Source: Candidatus Latescibacterota bacterium (GTDB lineage: Bacteria; Latescibacterota; MVCY01). From it: DNA of 8,242 nt. Made by a program: the position numbers and the translations under genes. The stretch lies in the NCBI GenBank assembly GCA_030629295.1, contig DAOVPH010000068.1:1-8242 (forward strand), given 5' to 3'. Below the pieces are notes generated by a model. That model did not search any database and was not told where the DNA came from. It saw nothing but the letters and a program-made list of their open reading frames with translations. Shown in pieces: positions 1-5,345 of this stretch (positions are counted from its first letter, which is position 1; the number at the start of each line of letters is the position of its first letter).

Positions 1-425
1 CCGCAAACTATTTTCATAAAATCAAGTTCGATCTCCCGTGCCAGCTCAGCGCGCCGAAAGAGGTTTAACTGTTTTCCAATCAGGGTCAGCAGGGCATTCA
101 ATATAGCTACCAGCAGGGCCGTTGACCCAGAAAGTCCGGCCTGCACGGGAATATCACTCCGGAAGCTCAGTTTGAACTTAAGCTTCTCTAATTCCAGAAA
201 TCCTATCACTGCCCTGGCGACATCAAACCGGTCGCCCTGGAGCCGGAGGTCTTCCTTCCCACTGATCACCAGTGTTTGTCCGCCGGTTTCAAAGACGAGC
301 TGGTCGCATTCTTCGACCACCACTTCTGCCCGTTCGACCGTGGTGCAGGAGATGACGCTTCCCCCATACATATCGGAGGGGTTGCCAATAATCCCTGCCC
401 GGCCCGGAGCTGAGCTCACAATCAT
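1..425 (-). CDS. GHMP-family sugar kinase, glucuronokinase-like (3' end beyond window)
   Basis: Only the first 141 codons are present; the gene runs off the left edge. Residues 6-22 (APGRAGIIGNPSDMYGG) form the N-terminal GHMP signature, and residues 93-107 (PVQAGLSGSTALLVA) form the glycine/serine-rich ATP-phosphate loop. The family transfers phosphate from ATP to small alcohols or sugars. The GIIGNPSDMYGG wording is closer to glucuronokinase-like and archaeal-type sugar kinases than to homoserine or mevalonate kinases, so phosphorylation of a sugar or uronic acid at C1 is the best guess; the substrate is not proven. The last visible residues (MKIVCG) resemble the segment just before the catalytic Asp region, which is off the window. 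The ATG overlaps the cinA stop as ATGA, with AAGGAG 5 bases upstream inside cinA, so translation is probably coupled to cinA. The UDP-sugar epimerase transcribed away from this pair fits a sugar-nucleotide role. Confidence 0.88.
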   Translation of the reverse strand, partial: MIVSSAPGRAGIIGNPSDMYGGSVISCTTVERAEVVVEECDQLVFETGGQTLVISGKEDLRLQGDRFDVARAVIGFLELEKLKFKLSFRSDIPVQAGLSGSTALLVAILNALLTLIGKQLNLFRRAELAREIELDFMKIVC

Positions 426-1657
426 TGATACTCCTTGGCAGTTACCTTGAGCTTCCTCCACAGCATCTCCAGCGCTGCCTGGGACATCCTCTCTTTATTC
501 ACCAGCCGGTCGTCGCCAAATTGTAACCTTTTTGAAACCGTCTCCTCCGTTGTAGAAAGACTGATGAATACCAAACCTACAGGCTTGGTGGGAGTTGCTC
601 CGGTGGGGCCGGCAATCCCGGTGATAGAAAGACCAATGTCTGCGCCAGAAAGCTTTCTCACACCTGCGGCCATGGCCTCAGCAGTCTGGGCACTTACCGC
701 CCCATACCGCCGGATCGTCTCTGCCGAGATACCCAGAAGCTGAATCTTCGACTCATTGCTGTAGGTCACTACACCCCGTTCAAAGTAGTCAGAGCTGCCG
801 GGGATATTGGTGAGTCGGTGGGCAATTAAGCCGCCGGTACAGGACTCCGCCACGGCCAATTTTAGGGCCGACTCCCTCAGTTGCCGGCCGATTATCTCCT
901 CTAAGGTCTCTTTTCCGGTGCCGTACACAAAATCTCCGGCCAATCTACGGATCTGTTGGGCAACGGCCTGAACCCTCTCCCCTGCCCTGCTGTCTCTAAT
1001 CGTGATGCGGATGTCCACTCCGGAGTAACCTGGCAAAAAGGCAACAGAGGCCATTTCCTTGAGGCCCTTCAGTTTCTCAAAAAGGGAAGACTCACTTATA
1101 CCGGTGGTGCGCAAGGTAAGACGGCATATCTCTTCTCCCCTGGCCAGTTCTTTCACCACCGGCAACACCCCTCCTGCTAACATCTGCCTCATCTCCTTGG
1201 GAACACCGGGGAGGAGAAAGATATGCTTGTTGCCTTGTTCGAGATGAAATCCGGGAGCGGTACCCGATCTGTTTTCTAATAACTTCACCCCCTCGGGCAC
1301 CATAGCCTGCTCCACATTAATCTGGGGCATAATTATCCCTCGCTTCTGGAACCTTGTCCTCACCCGCTCCAGAATCTGTTCATCCAACACCAATCTCTTC
1401 TGGAATAATCTGGCAAACACCTTTTTGGTGACATCGTCGTGGGTAGGACCCAGACCACCGGTAACGATCACCAGGTCAACCCTGCCCAAAGCGGCCTCAA
1501 AAGCCTGACCGATATCCTCTCTCCTATCTCCCACTGAGGTAATCCACTCCACCTGAATTCCCAATTCTGTTAGCTTTTGGCCGATAAAGGCGGAATTCGT
1601 ATCTACTGTATCTCCAGACAAAATCTCATTGCCGATAGTTACTACCTCTGCTTTCAT
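422..1657 (-). CDS. cinA: CinA family protein: molybdopterin-binding-like domain plus NMN amidohydrolase domain
   Basis: A full-length two-domain CinA of 411 residues, the usual length. The N-terminal COG1058 domain (about 1-170) opens with VTIGNEILSGDTVDTN (6-21), followed by VTGGLGPTHDD (65-75), SGTAPGF (131-137) and LLPGVPKEM (148-156). The C-terminal CinA domain (about 255-408) has AESCTGGLIAHRLTNIPGSS (270-289), VVTYSNESK (296-304) and SITGIAGPTGATPTKPVGLV (344-363). In characterised CinA proteins the C-terminal domain deamidates nicotinamide mononucleotide for NAD recycling, and the N-terminal domain has ADP-ribose pyrophosphatase activity; older literature ties the name to competence. 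The GPTGATP segment departs slightly from the common GPGGGTP. The ATG at 1657 is preceded by GAGAGGGAG about 8 bases upstream. The gene is first in a unit with the GHMP kinase and has its own promoter in the divergent region. Confidence 0.97.
   Translation of the reverse strand: MKAEVVTIGNEILSGDTVDTNSAFIGQKLTELGIQVEWITSVGDRREDIGQAFEAALGRVDLVIVTGGLGPTHDDVTKKVFARLFQKRLVLDEQILERVRTRFQKRGIIMPQINVEQAMVPEGVKLLENRSGTAPGFHLEQGNKHIFLLPGVPKEMRQMLAGGVLPVVKELARGEEICRLTLRTTGISESSLFEKLKGLKEMASVAFLPGYSGVDIRITIRDSRAGERVQAVAQQIRRLAGDFVYGTGKETLEEIIGRQLRESALKLAVAESCTGGLIAHRLTNIPGSSDYFERGVVTYSNESKIQLLGISAETIRRYGAVSAQTAEAMAAGVRKLSGADIGLSITGIAGPTGATPTKPVGLVFISLSTTEETVSKRLQFGDDRLVNKERMSQAALEMLWRKLKVTAKEYQ
431..436 (-). 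promoter_or_regulatory. Ribosome binding site of the GHMP kinase inside the cinA 3' end
   Basis: AAGGAG on the minus strand lies 5 bases before the kinase ATG and within the last codons of cinA. Together with the ATGA stop/start overlap it supports translational coupling and fixes the kinase start. Confidence 0.75.
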
Positions 1658-1733
1658 TAAAAACTCTCCCTCTCATTTCAGCACGATCTCCCTTTGCCAT
1701 TTTTTTCATCTTTTGGGGAAAATCTTTTCACAA

Positions 1734-1762
1734 AAAATAACGCTCAAACAGGCCAATGTCAA
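1734..1762 (-). promoter_or_regulatory. Putative sigma-70-type promoter for cinA
   Basis: Minus strand: a perfect -35 TTGACA (1762-1757), a 17-base spacer, and -10 TATTTT (1739-1734; 4 of 6 consensus matches). Transcription would begin near 1727, giving a leader of about 70 bases before the cinA ATG. No riboswitch-like fold is apparent in the leader, only short A/T-rich self-complementary runs. Confidence 0.6.
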
Positions 1763-1783
1763 GGTAATTTTGCAGATAATCAG

Positions 1784-1811
1784 ACTCGGTCTTCTCCTGG
1801 ACAGACTGAGT
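1784..1811. promoter_or_regulatory. Imperfect inverted repeat midway between the divergent promoters
   Basis: ACTCGGTCT (1784-1792) and AGACTGAGT (1803-1811) are complementary at 8 of 9 positions (the ninth is a G/T pair) around a 10-base centre. It lies between the two -35 boxes (1757-1762 and 1823-1828), nearly centred. It is not followed by a T-run, so it is not a terminator. A regulator binding site serving both promoters is possible but unproven. Confidence 0.3.
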
Positions 1812-1822
1812 TTCAAAAGAGC

Positions 1823-1851
1823 TTGCAATTGCCTGAAAGATATATTATAAT
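1823..1851 (+). promoter_or_regulatory. Strong putative sigma-70-type promoter for the epimerase operon
   Basis: TTGCAA (1823-1828), a 17-base spacer and a perfect TATAAT (1846-1851). Start of transcription is expected near 1858, giving a leader of about 42 bases. The spacer carries the word CCTGAAAGATAT (1832-1843), also seen in the spacer of the putative promoter upstream of the fused oxidoreductase at 7904-7915. Confidence 0.7.
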
Positions 1852-1864
1852 TTATACTTTCAGG
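1832..1864. promoter_or_regulatory. Perfect 8-bp inverted repeat around the -10 box: candidate operator
   Basis: CCTGAAAG (1832-1839) and CTTTCAGG (1857-1864) are exact reverse complements separated by 17 A/T-rich bases that contain the -10 box; the right arm covers the expected transcription start. A protein bound to both arms would block RNA polymerase. If transcribed, only the right arm would be in the RNA, so a DNA operator is more likely than an RNA hairpin. Confidence 0.4.
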
Positions 1865-1899
1865 TTGTAACCACAATTCACTAAATCAAGGAGAGACTG

Positions 1900-2838
1900 A
1901 TGAAAGTTCTGGTGACCGGTGGGGCGGGATTTATCGGGTCTCATATTGTCGATAAATTGGTTCGAGCAGGCTATGAGACAGTGGTGGTGGACAATCTCTC
2001 CACTGGCAGGCGTGAGAATCTAACCCCCGAAACCCAATTCTACCATATTGACATCAGAGACAATCGTTTAAAAGAGGTGTTTCGTGATGAGGCACCAGAA
2101 TTTGTGATTCACCAGGCCGCCCAGCCCAGTGTACCTGTTTCGCTCAAAGATCCGCTGGAAGATGCCGGAATCAATATCCTGGGCACGCTGAATCTCTTGG
2201 AATGCTGCCGGTTACAAGGAGTGAGGAAAATAGTCTACGCTTCCTCCGCTGCTATCTACGGACATCCCACTGGCTTGCCTGTGACCGAAGAGCATCCTAT
2301 CCAACCTCTTTCACCGTATGGAGTAAGTAAATATACGGTGGAACTCTATCTGCAGACCTACCATCTTACTTATGGTATAGAGTATGCCGTTCTGCGCTAT
2401 GCCAATGTCTATGGACCTCGCCAGGATCCCTTCGGAGAGGCTGGGGTTGTCTGCATCTTCATTGATCGGTTGCTCAGAGGAGAACAGGCCGTTATCTACG
2501 GCGACGGCCTCCAGACTCGTGATTTCATTTACGCCGGAGATGTAGCCTCCGCCAACCTCTGCGCCATCAGAACAGAATCTGCCAGCTCAGATATCTTTAA
2601 CATCAGCACTAATACCCAGACCACCATCAACCAACTGTTCGGACAGGTCCAACAGGCAACAAATAACAACTCTCCTATGATCCATCAGCGGGAAAGAGAA
2701 GGAGATATCAAGTTTTCTTGCTTAGATAACACTCGGGCCCAAAAACTTCTGAAGTGGTCTCCGCAAGTCTCACTGGAAGAGGGCTTTATAGAAACAGTGG
2801 GGTTCTTTAAACAGAGAATTATGGATGAATCTCATTAG
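1900..2838 (+). CDS. galE: NAD-dependent UDP-sugar 4-epimerase family protein (extended SDR, GalE-like)
   Basis: A complete extended short-chain dehydrogenase of 312 residues. The Rossmann loop GGAGFIGSH is at residues 7-15, the acidic residue that binds the NAD ribose is Asp31 (VVVDNLSTG), and Asp51 (HIDIRD) fits the adenine contact. HQAAQ (71-75), the catalytic Ser in YASSAAIYG (113-121; Ser115 or 116) and Tyr140-x3-Lys144 (YGVSK) complete the active site. The C-terminal substrate half has YANVYGPRQDP (167-177) and GDGLQTRDFIYAGDVA (201-216), typical of UDP-glucose or UDP-GlcNAc 4-epimerases. Such enzymes invert C4 of UDP-hexoses for surface polysaccharides; a UDP-glucuronate epimerase or related dehydratase cannot be excluded from sequence alone. 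The ATG has AAGGAG 6 bases upstream and a strong promoter. The 3' end overlaps the downstream lipoprotein gene by 14 bases, so the two form an operon. Confidence 0.92.
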   Translation: MKVLVTGGAGFIGSHIVDKLVRAGYETVVVDNLSTGRRENLTPETQFYHIDIRDNRLKEVFRDEAPEFVIHQAAQPSVPVSLKDPLEDAGINILGTLNLLECCRLQGVRKIVYASSAAIYGHPTGLPVTEEHPIQPLSPYGVSKYTVELYLQTYHLTYGIEYAVLRYANVYGPRQDPFGEAGVVCIFIDRLLRGEQAVIYGDGLQTRDFIYAGDVASANLCAIRTESASSDIFNISTNTQTTINQLFGQVQQATNNNSPMIHQREREGDIKFSCLDNTRAQKLLKWSPQVSLEEGFIETVGFFKQRIMDESH

Positions 2839-3859
2839 TAAATGGCTTCCGGTTTATTTCTCTCTCGGTTTTGCTTTTCTGGGCTGCTCTCACCCCCTTC
2901 CCCAGGGAATGGGGTCTAACCACGAGATCGTGGTAATAGCCGACAGTCTGGAGAGACACCTGTTTGAAAAACAACTCCGGCACATCTTCGAGAAGCAGGT
3001 GCCAACGCCCCAGGTAGAGAGAGTTTTCAGCTTAGACTTTCAACAGCCGCAAGATTTTGACTTCTATCGCCAGTGGAAAAATCTGTTGTTGATCTCCTCG
3101 CTTGGGTCGGAAGGCGCAACTGCCGAACTGATGAAGTCTCTGCTTACCCCTAAGGCTCTGAAAAAAGTGGAAGAGGCTTCAACTTACATATTTATCAAAA
3201 AGGATGTGTGGGCAAAAGAGCAGGTGTTGATGGTATTGACCGCAAAAGACAACCAAGCACTGAAGAGAAAGCTGCAAGTGCGTGCCTCCGAGATATTTGA
3301 GCTGATGGAGAAGTGCCTTGACCAGAAGATCAAGGCCTGGCTTTATGCCAAGGGAGAGCAGCGGAAGACAGAGAAGCAACTACGGGAGAGATTCGGCTGG
3401 ATGGTTCGGCTGCCTGCAGGATATAAGATAGAGAAACAGTCGGCCGACAGCAACTTCGTCTGGATCAGAAAGCGAAATCCCGACAGATGGCTCTTCGTTC
3501 ACTGGGAAAACCTTCAGGAAGCAAGTGCAACCATAGAAAAGGAATATTGGGCAAAGAGGCGCGATCAGACCTGCCAGCTCTGCTATCAAGGAGACCAGGT
3601 GGTTCTGCCGCTAACTGAGGTAAACAGAGCCACCTTCGGGGAAAGGAAAGCGGTGAGATTAGAGGGGATCTGGGAGAACAGGGCGAAACTGGCAGGAGGG
3701 CCATTTCGCACCTGGTTTTTTGTGGATTCTCCTTCTGGCCGGGCATTTATGGTGGACATCGCCCTTTGCGCCCCGGCTTTCGACAAAGAACCGTATTTAA
3801 GACACCTGGAAATTATCGCCCGAACCTTCTCCACGCTGAAACCCAATCCCTCCAGATAA
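2825..3859 (+). CDS. DUF4837-like putative lipoprotein
   Basis: A 344-residue protein starting inside the epimerase 3' end (14-base overlap, different frame); its ribosome site is weak (AGAGAATT), so it probably depends on translational coupling. Residues 1-20 form a short basic start (Lys6) and hydrophobic stretch (WLPVYFSLGFAFLG) ending at Cys21, a plausible but non-ideal lipobox (FLG-C). The mature part resembles DUF4837 proteins, best known from Bacteroidota and relatives: HEIVVIAD (33-40), a WKNLLLISS stretch (84-92), FGWMVRLPAGY (190-200), NFVWIRKR (210-217), and the C-terminal block GGPFRTWFFVDSPSGRAFMV (291-310) followed by a DKEPYLRHLEIIARTF region (320-335). The family has no known function; envelope location is inferred. 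Mature cysteines include a CxxC at 250-253 (CQLC). The family match is from memory of its pattern, not a search. The gene ends 4 bases before the convergent glycerate kinase. Confidence 0.8.
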   Translation: MNLISKWLPVYFSLGFAFLGCSHPLPQGMGSNHEIVVIADSLERHLFEKQLRHIFEKQVPTPQVERVFSLDFQQPQDFDFYRQWKNLLLISSLGSEGATAELMKSLLTPKALKKVEEASTYIFIKKDVWAKEQVLMVLTAKDNQALKRKLQVRASEIFELMEKCLDQKIKAWLYAKGEQRKTEKQLRERFGWMVRLPAGYKIEKQSADSNFVWIRKRNPDRWLFVHWENLQEASATIEKEYWAKRRDQTCQLCYQGDQVVLPLTEVNRATFGERKAVRLEGIWENRAKLAGGPFRTWFFVDSPSGRAFMVDIALCAPAFDKEPYLRHLEIIARTFSTLKPNPSR

Positions 3860-3863
3860 ACAT

Positions 3864-5192
3864 CTACCTGACCAGCACAATCTGAATATCCATCACATTC
3901 GTCCCGGTGGGACCGGTTATCAGCAAGTCATCAAGCGATTTGAAGAAGTGATAAGAGTCGTTCTGCCTAAGATAGTCAGGGGCAGAAAGTCCCTGCTTCT
4001 TTGCCCGATTGATTGTCTGACCATCAGCTATGGCTCCGGCAGCATCGGTAGGCCCATCGGTGCCGTCGGTGCCAGCACTTAGAATCACCACCTCCTGCAA
4101 CCCATTAATCTTAATAGCTGCTGCCAAGGCCAGCTCCTGATTTCTGCCCCCCTTGCCCTTTCCTTTCACGGCAACTGTCGTTTCTCCTCCCCCGATAAAG
4201 CAAGCTGGAGAAGTAATAGGATTCCCGGAGGAAATGACCTCCTTGGCCAAAGCAGTGTAGACTTTAGCTACCTCCCGGGCCTCGCCTTCTATCTGGGTAG
4301 ATAGCACCAGAGTGTTGTAACCAAGGGAAATTGTCTTAGCCCGGGCGGCCTCTGTGGCCAACCGGTTGTTACCCACAATCAGGTTCTGGCAGGAAGTAAA
4401 TATCTTGTCCCCTGGCTTGGGTGTTTCTTCCACTTTTCCAGCAGCTCCGGCCCGAAGGCGGCGGATTACACTCGGAGGCAATGCATCCATGAAATCATAG
4501 CGTTCAATGATCCGGAGACAGTCGGTGAAGGTCGACGGATCGGCGACAGTGGGTCCAGAGGCAATCGTCACCAGTCTGTCTCCTACCACATCTGAGAGGA
4601 TAAGCGTGACCAGCCGGGCCGGATGGGCGAGCTGACATAGTCGGCCGCCTTTGATCCTGGAAAGATGCTTTCTGACGACGTTTACCTCCTCTATGCTGGC
4701 TCCACACTGTAAGAGTCGTTGAGTAATTCCCTGTTTATCCCCTAAGCATATCCCAGCGGCCGGGTAAGGCATCAGGGCAGAACCGCCGCCAGAGAGAAGA
4801 CACAGGACCAATGTCTCTCTGTCGGCCTCATTTAGAAGCTTCACTATCTTCTCTGTCCCCCCTATTCCCTTTTCATCCGGCAGAGGATGTCCGGCCTCGT
4901 TTACCTCAATCCTCTGCAAAGGGCAAGAGTGTCCGTATTTTGTATTTATCACTCCTCCGGTAATCCGATCGCCCAGGATTTGCTCAATCGCGTCCGCCAT
5001 GGAAACTGAGGCTTTACCCGCTCCCACTACAAAGATTTTAGAGAAATTACTCAAGACATAGGCAGCCTGGCCGATGTGTAAAATCCCCTGGCGCAGCCGA
5101 ACATTCTGGTGGATACACCGAGAAGGATCAGCCGCCTCTACAGAAGCCCGGAATATCTCTCTGGCCTCCTTACGCATTCTCTCTCTGTTCAA
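3864..5192 (-). CDS. gckA: Glycerate 2-kinase, DUF4147/MOFRL family
   Basis: With the start proposed here the protein has 442 residues, near the family norm. Numbered from Met1 at the TTG, the DUF4147 domain (about 7-240) has VVGAGKAS (56-63), HPLPDEKG (102-109), LLSGGGSALMPYP (132-144), NVVRKHLSRIKGGRL (171-185) and LILSDVVGD (197-205), and ASGPT (211-215). The C-terminal MOFRL domain (about 325-440) has GGGETTVAVKGKGKGGRNQE (335-354), SAGTDGTDGPTDAAGA (372-387) and the closing GPTGTNVMDIQIVLVR. The family phosphorylates D-glycerate to 2-phosphoglycerate; some members are misnamed hydroxypyruvate reductase (TtuD). I chose TTG at 5192 because CAGGAG lies 6 bases upstream. An in-frame ATG at 5228 lies inside the end of the repeat element and has no ribosome site; an ATG at 5177 is another option, where family-like sequence (MRKEAREIF) begins. 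It lies downstream of the fused oxidoreductase on the same strand and may be co-transcribed. Confidence 0.93.
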   Translation of the reverse strand: MNRERMRKEAREIFRASVEAADPSRCIHQNVRLRQGILHIGQAAYVLSNFSKIFVVGAGKASVSMADAIEQILGDRITGGVINTKYGHSCPLQRIEVNEAGHPLPDEKGIGGTEKIVKLLNEADRETLVLCLLSGGGSALMPYPAAGICLGDKQGITQRLLQCGASIEEVNVVRKHLSRIKGGRLCQLAHPARLVTLILSDVVGDRLVTIASGPTVADPSTFTDCLRIIERYDFMDALPPSVIRRLRAGAAGKVEETPKPGDKIFTSCQNLIVGNNRLATEAARAKTISLGYNTLVLSTQIEGEAREVAKVYTALAKEVISSGNPITSPACFIGGGETTVAVKGKGKGGRNQELALAAAIKINGLQEVVILSAGTDGTDGPTDAAGAIADGQTINRAKKQGLSAPDYLRQNDSYHFFKSLDDLLITGPTGTNVMDIQIVLVR

Positions 5193-5198
5193 AAGCCG

Positions 5199-5204
5199 CT
5201 CCTG
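5199..5204 (-). promoter_or_regulatory. Ribosome binding site deciding a TTG start for glycerate kinase
   Basis: CAGGAG on the minus strand is followed by 6 bases (CGGCTT) and an in-frame TTG at 5192-5190. The longer ATG start at 5228 has only repeat sequence upstream (CTATCGCTCGCA) with no Shine-Dalgarno match. Confidence 0.55.
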
Positions 5205-5221
5205 AACTATCTTACAATAAT

Positions 5222-5331
5222 CTGTCATTGCGAGCGATAGCGAAGCAATCTCTAAGTACGTGGAATTCAGTGGGATTGCTTCGTCGCGGAGCCTGTGCTG
5301 AGCGATAGCGAAGTGCTCCTCGCAATGACAG
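5222..5331. repeat. 110-bp CATTGCGAG-type inverted-repeat element (MITE/REP-like)
   Basis: Perfect 13-bp terminal inverted repeats: CTGTCATTGCGAG (5222-5234) and CTCGCAATGACAG (5319-5331). An inner pair, CGAAGCAATC (5241-5250) and GATTGCTTCG (5274-5283), forms a 10-bp stem around a 23-base loop. GAGCGATAGCGAAG occurs twice in direct orientation (5232-5245 and 5300-5313), and GGAGC/GCTCC (5288-5292, 5315-5319) can pair. I recognise the CATTGCGAG...GAAGCAATC wording as a repeat family scattered between genes in many bacterial and metagenomic genomes; no database was searched. It has no coding capacity and I see no clear target-site duplication. It sits in the gap between the fused oxidoreductase and the glycerate kinase and would fold strongly in a read-through mRNA. 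It lacks a T-run, so it is not a typical terminator. Confidence 0.88.
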
Positions 5332-5345
5332 GGAAATTTCCAACG

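Noticed and set aside
172..743. Plus-strand open frames opposite cinA and the GHMP kinase
   Set aside because: They lie wholly antisense to well-supported conserved genes, have no recognisable motifs and low-complexity Ser/Thr/Arg-rich translations.
1781..1812. A LexA/SOS box for cinA, given the gene's damage-inducible name
   Set aside because: No CTGT-N8-ACAG or Gram-positive CGAAC-type box is present in the region upstream of cinA.
1629..1850. A 73-residue plus-strand frame across the divergent intergenic region
   Set aside because: It starts antisense to the cinA start codon, has no ribosome site, and runs through both promoters; the sequence is better explained as regulatory DNA.
3901..3913. 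Hairpin GTCCC-GGT-GGGAC just after the lipoprotein gene as its terminator
   Set aside because: The stem has only 5 base pairs, no T-run follows on either strand, and the bases encode the conserved GPTGT end of the glycerate kinase.
4504..4707. A 67-residue minus-strand frame within the glycerate kinase gene
   Set aside because: It is out of frame with the conserved kinase and shows no family features.
5222..5331. CRISPR repeat or intrinsic terminator
   Set aside because: There is a single element with no repeat-spacer periodicity, and no U-run follows the stem on either strand; it fits an interspersed inverted-repeat element.
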